A stretch of DNA of 64,000 nt from Taenia hydatigena. Its lineage: Eukaryota; Platyhelminthes; Cestoda; Cyclophyllidea; Taeniidae. Location: contig JADWOT020000001.1 of NCBI GenBank assembly GCA_036345935.2, positions 9,780,315 through 9,844,314 on the forward strand. The letters run 5' to 3'. Under the pieces are notes generated by a model, which saw only the letters and a program-made list of their open reading frames with translations, searched no databases and was not told where the DNA came from. Both the position numbers and the translations under genes were made by a program. This document shows, piece by piece, positions 1 through 12,479 of the stretch (position 1 is the stretch's first letter; every line of letters begins with the position of its first letter).

Positions 1-1990
1 AGCACATGTAACCAAATGCCACTTGTATGAATTTGCGGTCCACAGTCGCAAAATCAAGCATCCCTTCTGACCGACTGGCATTAAGTTTGCATTCCAAAAT
101 TATTAGCACTTGAAAATTCCGATCCTCATGCGCCGCGATTAAATGCTAAAAGATAAAGAAGCATTATATTCAGCTAAAAAGCCTTCACAAAGATAAAAGC
201 ACCAAACTAATCCATTACCTGCGAATCGACATTTTTAAATCTCTTCTATTTTGTTTCCAATCCACCCACCGCATTACTAAATAGTGTAAGCTTTTACAAG
301 TATTATTGTTTAATATTTATTTTGGGATCTTTTAAGTACCTATACAATTGGTGTCAAAGACTAATTAATCATAAACATGCTTGAGCTTGTAAAGCCCTCC
401 TTCTTCTTTATATGGTATGGAGACAGGCCAACTGTACCATCTCCACAAAGTTAATGGTCGAATTGTTTTGCCACCTGTTGCACTAAATGCGACAACTATC
501 AGGCAAATTCGAAAAAGGGAGGAAGCGAAAACCATCTAAGGCCTCGAGTATCTTCTGCATGCAGTCCAAGTTTGGATGGAGATCTGAGGTTTGCCACATC
601 GAGCCTGTCACATCCAGCGTTTGCTTTGACGTGAGGACATCGGCTACGGCATTCAGGATAATCAAAACATAAAATGACACAGTCGTAGTCGCTCAGCTGC
701 ATCCTCTCTCTTCCTTCTCAACCTTCTTCAGACCATTCACACATGCCCAGTATGGTGCCACCTGCTGTTCTCAAGAATGGACTCTATTGGTCTGAAAGGC
801 CGGAAACGTCCGTGGACACGTTTAAGTAGAGATGAGTGGATGAAGCAGAATGCAGCATTGGCTAATCGCATTTGTAACAATTCATCTCGTATGGCGAAAG
901 TCTTGTGCAGCGACGTGGCGGGGTGACCAGACAGCTAATCGGAGCTTGTGTACCAGCAGGAAACACTTTATACCCAAGGCTACTAAAGAAATCATTCAAA
1001 GGCACATCGTCAGCCATTTCATATCCTTTGCACTGTGGTGGATGTTAAGCCCTTGAATGGGAAAAAACTTGATCAAGTCGCTAATTTGTTGATTCTTCCT
1101 AAGTCAGAATATTCAATGGTGAATTTTAGCAGCTTTTGAGGAGAATATGTTTGCAAATGGGATTTAGCAAAGTCATGCAACGGACGCAGAGCTAATCAAA
1201 CCAACCTGAGACATTACCGCGCAAAATCTGATGTAATCTATCAGACTGAAGCCTCTTTTATGTGATAAGCAATCAACATCCAGTTCTAACCACTTCTCTT
1301 ATCCAGCCAATCAGCAAGGCCCAACGACCAACTAAGATTCTCTGGTGCTACTTGGATCTGTTTGGAAGAATGCGTACAACTTCAAGCAGCACATTCTTGT
1401 AGTTTATAATGATATTATTTTGAGTTATTTATAGCAATGGAAAACCTGTCAGATTTTAAAGTGTGGTTTTCGGGGCATTATGCATTACAATATTAAAGCG
1501 CTTTGTGACGTCATAAGTGATTCGATGTGAGGAAGGTGTTAATGATAAACGTGCGACGCGGCGACTATAATCATGGACGAATATGTACATATACCTTCAA
1601 GATGTTGGCTGAAGTAATACAGACTGTAAAGTGTGTGCTTTCGCATCGCTTTAGAAAATAGGTGAACACTAACGCACCTTGATATTTCTAGCCCGAATTA
1701 ATGCAAATTGGCAACGTTCTTTCTCAAATCAAACACTCCAATGTAGGCAATGCAGATGTGTTAATTCGCATTCATATCCAATACTGTGGACGTTTAAACA
1801 GTTGCATGCGTCCTTCATAGAACCGCACTATGACAGAGACGCTGTCATTACCCTCGGTAAAACCGCATTTCGTCACAAAAATGCTTCAACCTGTCAATGG
1901 AGAGTGCTCAAGGTGGCACTTAGGAGGATTAATGGTACCTAAACAGCCTGGAAAATCTAAAGGCATCTTAAGGGATGGCAAAGTGAATGC
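1..1990 (-). repeat. 2-kb gene-bearing duplicated unit, copy 1
   Basis: This stretch aligns by eye with 12,480-14,530 and more distantly with 27,830-29,515, in the same order and orientation, including sequence outside any reading frame. Shared landmarks are the stretch near 487-600 that recurs near 12,978-13,100, and the segment near 1,895-1,975 that recurs near 14,440-14,520. The unit is a diverged segmental duplication. Its left edge may lie outside the window. Confidence 0.75.
366..1215 (-). pseudogene. Broken F-box-family-like gene, copy 1
   Basis: Read on the minus strand this is a decayed version of the gene at 12,860-13,904. The upstream part keeps a recognisable block containing IHHSAKDMKWL but then hits a stop. 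About 30 codons present in copy 2 are missing, the middle is frameshifted, and the C-terminal part (about 483-680) is again clearly alignable through LTSKQTLDVTGSMWQ and PNLDCMQKILEALDGF. Several stops and at least two frame changes rule out one continuous protein. The shared C-terminus identifies the family; the F-box assignment comes from the related gene at 16.5 kb and is inferred. Confidence 0.65.
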
Positions 1991-4900
1991 AAGTGCCGAC
2001 ATATTGCGCACTATCTGACTCCAGCTTAGTCACTACACAATAAGGGTGATAAAAAATAAAGTTAGAATATGTGTCGCCTCCAATTTGTCGCCATTCGGCA
2101 CTTGCCTGACTACTGCGATCATCATTCACTCCGACCTGCTGACCATTGAAGTATGGCTGGTCGTCAAGTATCAGCTAGTGATAGGAAAGAACCGAACATG
2201 TGGTAGCGATCCCAATGTTAGAGATAGTCAAGGGACATCTCACCTCCATGTTTCACGCACTCATATGCATGGTACAAAGGTTTATCACGCATTTGTTGAC
2301 CAAGTGCTAAGAGAACTACCTCCTCTCTTGACTCGACTGCTTTCTGTTTTTGCATAGATCCCAATAATTTCTTTTGGATGTTGTTGAGGAAAGAGAATGG
2401 GGTGTAAATTATAAAAGGACCCAGCCTCAGACAGCTGATGCGGTTGATGAGTCGCCCACAGTGTGAATGCTTCGTCCAGGATGGTGCAAAGGCAGTGGAT
2501 AAATTGTGTGGTTAGGTGAGAGTAGTTTTGTCTTCGTGTCAGGTTAGGTCGGATCGCACATGACGGCTGAATGAGACGTCAGTTTGACTTGCCAAACGTG
2601 TTTAGGAGCAAACAAGACAAGTACAGGAAGGGCCACTTGGTCTTGGAGCATAATGCGAACAGGCACAACATGAGGGAGCATTTGCAACGCGGGACCATGA
2701 GGCATTCCTGGGGCTCTACGGCTGCGAACTTAATCAGACGTCTAAGTGCACTAGTCTTCATACTGAGGCCTTTCGTAATATTGAATGCACCTATATATTT
2801 ATTATAAGCAGTAACTCACGGAGAAAAGTAATTTGAAGAATGGTTAATCTAAAAGACGCTTGCTTGCATTGAACTAGGCGTGAGAAAATTATCACCTTGC
2901 ATTGTCTTTTCGACTATAGGATTCTCGATGGCATACTAGTGCGGTGTTTCAAACCATTCGTCTTACTGCCGCATACCAATCTCTTACATCACGGCGCATT
3001 TCGGTGGTACATCTTTCCTGCAGCAACCAAAGTATTGTGAGAACGTCTAGAGCGCTACACCTTAGCATCTGCTTCGGCGTAAGTGAAATCAGGTGACAAC
3101 CACACTATTAGCTGTTAGTACATCCCAGGGGCAATAAGGCAACGGTAACTACGAGTGCTCACGAATTAGTAGCAATTGATGACTCTTGCCCCTCAATAAA
3201 GTTAACTTGCGCGATTACGTTGAAATCATAAGGTGTGCGCATGTCTGTGCTTAACATTGCGCGCAGAAGCACAGGCCTAATTCGAAGTTCAGTAATGGGC
3301 TCAATTAAAGTGGGGGAGGTGCGTTCTCAATCCTAAGACTATCTACTCCATTTGTCTAATGACTGTATCAAGTGAGTTATAGTGACGACGATGAAGTGGG
3401 ACTAAAATATTTAACTCCATAACCAATTCGAGTATGTGTACCCAATGCAAGTGACGGTAACTTGTCTCACGACTACGACCAACCATTCGTCGTAGTTCCC
3501 GGTACTGAACAGTGCAGACGATCCTGCAGGTGGTGCAACGGGGTGATGGAGTACGCTGTTTATAGTCTAATTTAACCAAATCCTCCATTCCTACTCTCTT
3601 CTTCCTATACTCACATGCACGCACGCCATGATAATCATGCACAAGCATTTTTGGGCCCCAAACACCCCGAATCTTCTTTCCTGGCAACTGCAAAACTGTA
3701 ATAAGTTAACGCTATGCTTAACTTGGTCATGCTAAACACAAGTCAAAGCATTAGCATTTGCAAAAGCGACTGTCGTTTAAGAAGACCCCGGTTATCCTAT
3801 GGCACACGATGTCCGGAATAAGGAAACATTTATCACACCCGAAGTCGATGGTTTAATTATTTGAAACTCAAAGCGAGTGCTCTGAGTACTCATGCCCACG
3901 TATACGTGAGCCTAAATTCCGTGCAACAATTTAGCTTGGTTTCCGTTTGTAATATCCCTACTTTTTCGTATTAGTTAGGGTCGCTTTTTCTTATGCTTTC
4001 CTCACACCCTGCTTGAAATCGTCCTAATGCTGCAGGAAAAGAGATAATTTGCCCTTCTAGCTGCCTCGGCATGCGCTGGATGAAAGCGGTATCTTGCTGT
4101 GCAAATGTCTTTGCCCACGTGAGTGTGCTTGAGTGGATTAGAATCACCATAGAGGCATGCAGATCAGCATGTAAGTGCTTTGCATGGCTGGATTGTTCAG
4201 CTCTTTGCAGGTACTATGCACAGGCCTTGTGTTGTGCCAGTCATTTCAAAAATAATTTTAATTCACTTGTTTCTGATGGCTCTACTTTTTAAAACACCAA
4301 ACGCAAGTCAAATGCCTACAAATAATGCTTTGCATGTAAGTAACTCACAATATTTAACGGCAGTCATGTTAACGCTTGAGATTACCTGGGCCGAATGTGC
4401 CGACCAGAGAGCGAAGACGAACAGTTGCAGGTTTCTAAAAAACTGCATTGAAGAAGTACAAGTATAAAACACGAAAAGACTTACTGCAAGCACAGCACTT
4501 GCTACCATGCGTTTGTGGCATAAACATTATGAACAATATGACTTACCATTGGAGGTCTTTTATTCGCTTATGCGACTCCAATTCCACCCAATCGACCAAC
4601 TGATTTAATGAGGCCAAATTGGAGAGTATTTAAATGCAAACAAGTGCTGTTGAGGATCACCGCTTAGTTGCACGGGTGCGCATTCAACCCTGTTTTAACT
4701 TCCTGCTCGTTGAATGCGTCACTGTACGCTATGGCAATGATTCGACACAAGAGCGTCAGCTTGTGAGGATAGGTTTGCCATTTCTCTATTTTCTCGCAAT
4801 TCCATTTTCGCCATGTACCTTCCTTTTGCGGCTGCATTATCGCTGCATGCTTTCATACAGCACATAGAGCAGTGCCGATGGTTGGAGACGTGGCTTTCAT

Positions 4901-7900
4901 TCGTTGCCATGATCGCGTCTGTTAAATGAAATTACGAGGCCCTCAATCTTTCTCGATTCCAGTTTTGCATCATATATGAGAGATGGCTAACTTAAGAAAT
5001 GAGCCCTCATATGTCAGGCTGCACAGAGGGAGATTACATTGATCTGTTGTCATTAATGTCATAGCAGTTGCTAATTATGAAGTATCAGACATGTGCTCAC
5101 ATAGGTGAGAGTAAGTGTCAGAGCTGTAGAGGTACTTATGAGCGGAACTTTACAGCAGAACAGTCTTGTCGTCGTCTTCTTCTACCTCCCACTTCCAAGC
5201 GCTGAGAGAAACAAACTAGCGGCCTTGCGGAAAACAATTTGTCTTGCAACAGCATTTGGCTACTGCCAATAGTTAAAGTTGTGTGAGAAATTGACGCCCG
5301 AGTCTGCTTCTTCCTCCTCCTTCTCATCACGAACGGCGTCATTTGTTTGCAAAATCGGTTGGACTGAGACTCCTAATCATTGAATATCATTTCACCTCCC
5401 AATTCTCTTATAAGTGACTCGCAGATTGGGTCGAACCTGAACCTAACCGTGCTTGCATAAGCGCCTTAAGTTTTCTACGAAATATATAGCTTTGTTGTCC
5501 TTGTTGTTGCTGTCGTGCCCAGTCCAATTCAACCCAATCACAATAGCAATTTATTCGCTGTCAGCAAAAGTTGTAACATTCTTTTTTATGCAGTCCTTAG
5601 GCAAACAATCGCATACAAGAAGTTGCAGTCCTCCAGCAACGATACAAGTGTGGCTTGAAGAGGAAAAGGCCCCCGATGACTGCGATTGCAAACTGAATTG
5701 GAATCGGATATGCAAAAGCACACTTAGCTGCTTCAAATTTTTGGAATTTACTGCTTTAAGGTAGTTTAAAAAACATGAAAAGAACGCTGACTAACTGATT
5801 GGAATTTAGTGGAGAAAACAAATATAAAGCCAATTCATCGACATAAAGATGTGTTACCATGGGCGCCGAGGCTCCTGGGGGATGCAAATGTGCTAAACAT
5901 TTAGCTCAGAGAATTGATTCTTGCAAGAATAGTTTGATGTGCTTAGATCGGAAAAAGAAACAGTTCGTGAGCCTGCTCGATGGAGTCGTTGCTGTGTAAT
6001 TGCATCATATTCAAAGCAAACAAAGTCCATGCGATGGTGAGTTAACTAAGAATCGACCCTTACCTTCCGCTATCCTGACAGGAAGAACTGGATTTGATAC
6101 ACAAAACTGCGTATTTGAGGAGTCAAGAGCAGCCGTGCCTATCTACATGATCTGGTTCAAAAAATACTGCCACCAAAAGGAACAAAAAGATAAAGTTGTT
6201 AGGACAGTGAGCTCATCTACTTTGTGCGTCTACTTACTTGCAATATGGCAAAAACAGAACCCACTTCTGATGACATAGAAAGCGTTTGTCATACCAACAT
6301 TTTAGCGTCTTAGGCCTGATGGTGGTACTTTAGTCCAAAGAAGAGCACGTCCAACTGGATACAGCCAAAGCTTATTTGGCAGGTGATGTAGCAACATTAA
6401 AGCCTGTTTGAATGCGCCGCAAAAGTAATGCCAAAAGTGGCAGTAAAGCCTAAATTGGTGGAAACATTCAAAGCCCAATGAACAAGTACCAGTCACTTAT
6501 AATACTGATACTTGAAGGGAGGCAACGTTGCGAGAAAAATATGCTGTAAAGCTACTTTTACATTTAAAAGCACAATGCTATCTTAGGAATTGTCCCAGAC
6601 CCTGTAATAAAGAATAAGAGAGACAATTGTCTTACAAAGAGAGGAGGAGGGGCACTAAGGTCACCAGGGCTGATGTCATAGCGAATGGGTACACGCTCCT
6701 CGGCGCAGTCCACTTACAACTGCGGAGCCTCCACTGTGACCCACATCTCGTCACCTTCCCATTCAGTCGCAAAACTGGTGCTCTGTCTCCTATGGAATTC
6801 AGATAGGTGGGAGTAATTAAACGTGAGAAGGACTAAGAATGACGATGGTCCATTTGCTAATTTCAATATTCTTCTAGAATATGCCTTTGCATTTGTGAGG
6901 ATCTACAACGTCAATAGTTTACTGCAAAGCACCACCAAAGCCAATGTATGCTTTGAGGCATTAACATGGGAATAATCCTTATCATTCCCACTCATTACAC
7001 AAATCTTACCTTTATCAATGCGCTTCACCACTTGGACCCGCTATCTGCTTTGATTTTGCCATAAAAAAGACGATTCATTGTAGCGATTAAAGTGATACAA
7101 GTACTAACGATGTTTATTCATTTAATCCCACAATCGGATTACCATCTAGTATGGCTCAGCCAACAAATGCAAAGAACAATCGTTTGGGCACCGACAACTT
7201 TGCGACTAGCTTACAAATGATTTTGTTCGCAAGCAGAATATCTCCAGTCACTGGTTTCATATGCACATGGCCCTTGTATGCATTCAAACGATTGTGCGTT
7301 TGCTTCTTCCTCCCCCGCTTTAATTCCCTCGGCTAATGTATAAATCGCAGAAAACAGAGTAATGTAAGCTTTTATAAGTATGCTATGCTTGCTCTACTAA
7401 CACATGGACGCACATTCAACCGGACTCACTATTTGTCAATCTGAGACGAATGCGTAGCCACCATCATCAACCACTGGGCTATCATTACTTGTGACCGCTT
7501 TCTTTACTAGTCAAGTAGGAACCGCGTTGACGCCTCGTGAGACCAGCTGTGTTTGCTTCGTTAATACGGTGCATTGAAATTCCATCTTCAGCCTTCAGCT
7601 ATCAGTCAAACATGTCCCAAGGAAAACAATGCCACTTAGCATTGACAGCATGGCAGTGGACTTGGAGGAGTGTGCTCGATCAAACATGCCATATAACCCA
7701 TTAAATGGTGGGAACCGCATGTTCTTGCTTTGCTCCTCGAATCCTTGCATAAGCAATCTTAGTATTGGAGATACATTGGAGACGTGATTCCCCATCGCAT
7801 CTTTCCTGAGTAAAATTACCATTGTAAATAGTATCTCCAAGCCCACTGACCATATTTACGGAATTTGTAATTAGTAACTTGAAGGATACGGCCTTGATGT

Positions 7901-7982
7901 TAGATATACCTTAGTGACGCATTTCTCCTCCGTCATGCTGAGGCTCACGTAACATCGTTAATTTGGCTCTCACTGCTTGTAT
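1991..7982. other. Intergenic stretch, no supported gene
   Basis: I see no recognisable protein, RNA gene or repeat array here. The longest candidate is a minus-strand open stretch at 3,343-3,693 that begins just after a plausible acceptor (TTTTGCAG) and runs 116 codons. It resembles nothing I know, so I do not call it a gene. Other frames are short and compositionally random. Confidence 0.5.
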
Positions 7983-8065
7983 GTCTAGTCGCGGATAATA
8001 CTTAAGAGCGAAGGACTAGAAATGCATAAGGAATTCCCCGCGCAGGTTCAAATCCTGCTCTCGAC
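7983..8065 (+). tRNA. tRNA-Ser(AGA)-like relic, probably a pseudogene or SINE head
   Basis: The 3' half matches the class II tRNA-Ser pattern closely: a perfect five-pair T stem (GCAGG/CCTGC) around TTCAAAT at about 8,042-8,058, a variable-arm-like segment before it, and an anticodon loop CTAGAAA (anticodon AGA) at about 8,016-8,022. The 5' part is worn. The anticodon stem has two mismatched pairs, the acceptor stem pairs at about five of seven positions, and the D arm is only loosely preserved with an extended A-box-like stretch. A working tRNA is therefore unlikely. Either a decayed tRNA gene or the head of a tRNA-derived SINE would fit; I found no second copy in the window. Confidence 0.6.
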
Positions 8066-11000
8066 GGTGTTCTGTTTTTTATTTTCGACATTGCGCACTC
8101 TGTGGCACACATTCGTTTATCACTGTAATCACGACGATTGCGTGTGTGATTACTCCTGACGTTCCTAAAGTGAAAGGCGTCCAGGTGGCCAGTGCGCGCC
8201 ATCGCACTCAGAGATGTCAGAATTGGACCTCAAACCTACCATCTAGACTCTTAGTTGCTTTGCGTTTCGTCGCCCTAACTGCTCGAACATCGCTACGCGC
8301 TATCACCACACCTTACAGGTGAATCACGAGCCTGCTCTATATTAATGCTGAAGCATCGGCAACATCTTAACCATCAGACGTTGATATTGGTGAGTCTTAG
8401 TGTACAGCATCAATGCCACTCCAGCAGTGGGCCCTGGAACCCATGGCTAGTGCACGCGCCTTTCATTCGCATCATCTGTTTACACTATTTATGTTTGAGA
8501 ACGTTCCAATTTCTGACTAAAAATCGCTGCACTCTAGAAACCTCGATGGTGATGCACCACACACCTGCCACGTACCACCCTGCACTGTGGTGGCAGCAAG
8601 TACGTCCACATTTGTTGGAAGGCAAGTAAGCTGCGTAAACCGTGAGCGAAATTGCATCTTCACTTGCAGTTGCATTTTTTTACCCCATCGCATACCATCC
8701 CCACTCACGAACCTCTAAGGCTCATAGCGCTTGCTAATGACAAAAGACGAGTAGCAAGAGGTGACAGATTAAATTAATGGATGTTTTATGGGCCAAAACA
8801 GAATATGGGCTGATAAGGACTGCTGATTACAAGTGACTACAATGTTTGCCGTGGTGAAGGTGTGTTGATAAATCAGTATGACTCGATGAGTGAAGTGAAA
8901 AATTTTTGAAAGTAAGCACATGAATAGTGGAATCGTGTCTGGAATTTTACTTCAAGTCGAAAGGAGTTTGGTCATTTAAGATTATTCTTTTGAACAAAGG
9001 CGTGTTGCGGTCGTTTTACTAAATCCGCTACAAAATTTACCCCTTAAGAAGTGAAGTCATTCGATTGAGAATCCCTCTTAACTGCAAAGGTGCAGTGTAG
9101 GTGAACAACAGTGCAAAGTTTGGTTGTAGCTAGTGCCACTAGCAAGTTTTGTTAAGATTAACAACCATAAAAAGGCGTGAATTCAATGCATTTAAAGGGA
9201 TGGCAAATGCATTTGCCGTTGCATTCATTGACTGTCTCTGCAGGCCAGGCACTTTATGCTTGGAAAGAAGACAATAGCAGTGACCATTGGGAAGGTCTAA
9301 AGACTGCACTTTGTTATGCCAAATGCATGCTTAAGGCAGCCAAATCGCAAGACATCAATAGTTAAATAATTTGGACGGCTGTGATGAATGGTACTATCCA
9401 CTTGCTTTATTTAGTCAGCATGATGGCAGTGATGCTAAAGATCCCTACACTTTTATTTACTGCCCACCAATGTCGGAGTGATCAATGGCTTCATTGTCAC
9501 TGCTACCGTCCTCTTCGTCATTGGCACATTCCATTCTAACGCCGCATTTCACCGTTTAGCTAGCGTTAATTCACTTGGTGTTTAGCACTCACTCGCAACC
9601 CCAAACCTCACCCACAAGATCAACCTGTTCTACCCACACCAAATCGAGGTACTCACGTATATTTCCATTCATTAGCTCGCACACTGAAGACGACCTGGTA
9701 AGGTCATGTCTGAACATACGAACATTGACCGTGAGGCACGCGATTAGTTTCACACAACAGGTTGAGCATCCACAAACTGAGGCCGTCTTTGGGCAAGACG
9801 CAACGGATGTGGTGATTAATGGCCATCGGTCATAAACGACAAAAGAAGGCAAATCGGATGTAGTAGGGCGCATGCAAGAGTGGACCCGATTCCGTACAAC
9901 GCAATGATTGTTCACTATATGAACCACGTCGTTCGACTTCGTCATCTTGCCATACTTCAATTCATAACCCTCGTCCATGCAGCATCAAATCATATCGGCT
10001 CGCCTTCCCGCTTTACTTCTTCCCATCTCCACCTCCCTTCTCCCTCTTTCATTTGCATGGTCAACGCACTAAAGGAGCAGAGAATTGTCAATAGCAATAG
10101 CACACGGCGCCTTCAAAGGCACTAAATATGAGGAGTGCATGCCAAAATGTATCCACTTTATAGCAGTAGTGTTTGGCCCACCTAGCGGATATATCAGTAT
10201 AAGATGCCTAAATGAATGTTACGTGATGCATGGGCAAAAATCTTTTTAGTACCCTTTAAGTCACTCGAACACTAGTCCAATTCTAACAACTGAATACTTA
10301 CGATATAAAGTCTGTTGACTCTCTCCAGTCTCTTACGCAATTACTAATGCTGTGGGTCAGTTTCTCATCTCATCGATGTTAGGAACGGCACACAAAAATT
10401 AGGCGAGAGCTGCTGTTTCTTCGACTGGAATCGAAGAACTACGCTGTGCACTTAAAGTCCGTAAAGGAAGCAGATCTGATCCCGTAACCTGGTACTGTGG
10501 AAAGACTGGCCTTGATGGGAATGACTTGGGAAGTCAGCAACTAATTTGAAAGTAATGCGCAAACAATTATAGGACCAAAAACCATTTCCACCTAATTACG
10601 GGTAGAGCATTAAGGAGGGCCTGCGTGCGAGGAAATAAGAAAAGCTTGCACAGGAATGACTCACACGCCTGCTTTTTTATCCAGTTCGAATGACGGACCC
10701 ATCGCCGACTTATCGACTGACAGGAAAGAGCGATGACACCTGCGCTCTTTGACTTTTTGCAGCTGCCACCAACGTTAAGGGGGTGAGGCATGCACGCACA
10801 CGATATGAGGAACCAACGCACTGGCGAGTTTCAAAACTACTAACTAACCTTCCCAGCTTCCCTAATTACTTTCTTCCAAGTTTAAGTAAATTAACAAATC
10901 AGATCACAGGCTCTTTGCATCATTGATATCGCTGTGAAGAGATTTTATTGCATGGCCTTGTCAGACGTCACTCCCCATCCTCCCCTCTGCAGTTCGAGCC

Positions 11001-12479
11001 ATACTCTACGGCTCAGCTCTGCCGAAATCGCCCTTCGCGTGACAGTCACGACAAGTTAGTTTAATTGCCTTCTCGTGTTGTCAAACGATAGTTGCAAATG
11101 AGTGAGTCATTTGGCATTGCTATGCTCAACTACCGTGAATCCAACGCAAGCTTCTCCTCTCGTGTAACCAACCCCATTCTCTATAATAATGGTGAAATCG
11201 GCTCCCACTTAGGCCCACTAAAATACCCACCTTACAGTCCTCCTTGGGCGGATTTGAGGTCTAAGCCCACACTTTTAAGCTTTGCAAGCCTTTAGAGGCA
11301 ACTCACGTGTCGGCCAGTTCTCGGCATGTGTCTAGGTGTTTAAATTCTACTCCAGGCCACTATCATTATTATCAAAAAGCATTACCTTCTTCATGTCCAT
11401 TTTTATCGGCGTTAAACGTTTTGGCTACTTTAATAACTAGGCAAGCAAATATTTGAAAGAGATCACGGGGCATTGATGCCATCAATATGGCGAATACTCC
11501 GTTACCTTTATTTGACTCAAGGTTGCTTTTGGTGTCACCCATTTCACCAAAATAGTGTCCCACATCAATACTGCTTAGCATTTCAACTCGTCGTTCTTGT
11601 GGAAAAACAAACGCACACTGCTACTGTCTGAGAGGCTAACAATGCTTGTCTAGTTTCCAAACTTGACCATGGTTCGGTTCAACCGAACAATTATGTTACG
11701 CAGTCTTAATTCATGGTGTTGTTGGTGTTGCACATGTGACCTCAAAGGCCTAGAAAATGATTTGAACATACAACACTTGCATGGGCAGTTGAGCCTCGTG
11801 TATGTAATATATTGGACGTTTCAAGCAAAAGAAAAACAGGCGAACCCACTTTTATAGGCTTATCAAATTCATGCTAAAATGCATTGCTCTGTTTAGTATT
11901 TGAAAGGTTAATCTCGTGGTGATTAAACCAGCCTCACCCATGTCCTCAGTGATTCCAGAGGAAAGTGCAAAGCACAAGCGGCTGACACGATTTGACCATA
12001 TTTCGCCAATTGGTCGATTTTTGATACAAAGTACCCAAAAGGGTACAAAAATTAGGGATGCTAAATCAAAGGCTCATTGATACATGCGCTGCGTCTCAAA
12101 TCTAAACGTCACTTACACCGTTTGAGTTTAGCTTTGGTCCAGAGTTGGTATCTGATTATGACTACCACCGCGGATCATAACTCGTAACGCTCGCCGATCT
12201 CAAGTTAATGTCCACTCATTTGAACAGCGCTTAGAGAGCGTAAAGTTGGTCATTAGGAAGCAAATTCAACGCTATCTAACATAAGAATCCACATTTTCCT
12301 AGTCTTCAACGCGAACTCAGCGTGTATGTCGACCATTGTAAAGCGGTGAGTAAATTCACAATTCAAAACCAGTGTTTGGAGGTTAGCAGCGAAGCTTGAA
12401 GCAGGAAAAATGCGTCTCGGTGTCTGCGAGTACACGCCACCAGGTGCAACGCGTGTGATTATGCAGCCCCTTAGGAAGG
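8066..12479. other. Intergenic stretch, no supported gene
   Basis: Nothing recognisable. A minus-strand open frame of 129 codons at 9,589-9,978 is the longest and matches no family I know. A self-complementary word made of GCAAATGCATTTGC occurs near 9,205 and reads as chance or simple sequence. Confidence 0.5.

Noticed and set aside
9589..9978. A 129-codon minus-strand open frame
   Set aside because: No recognisable motif or start context; the opposite strand is open over part of the same stretch, suggesting compositional chance.
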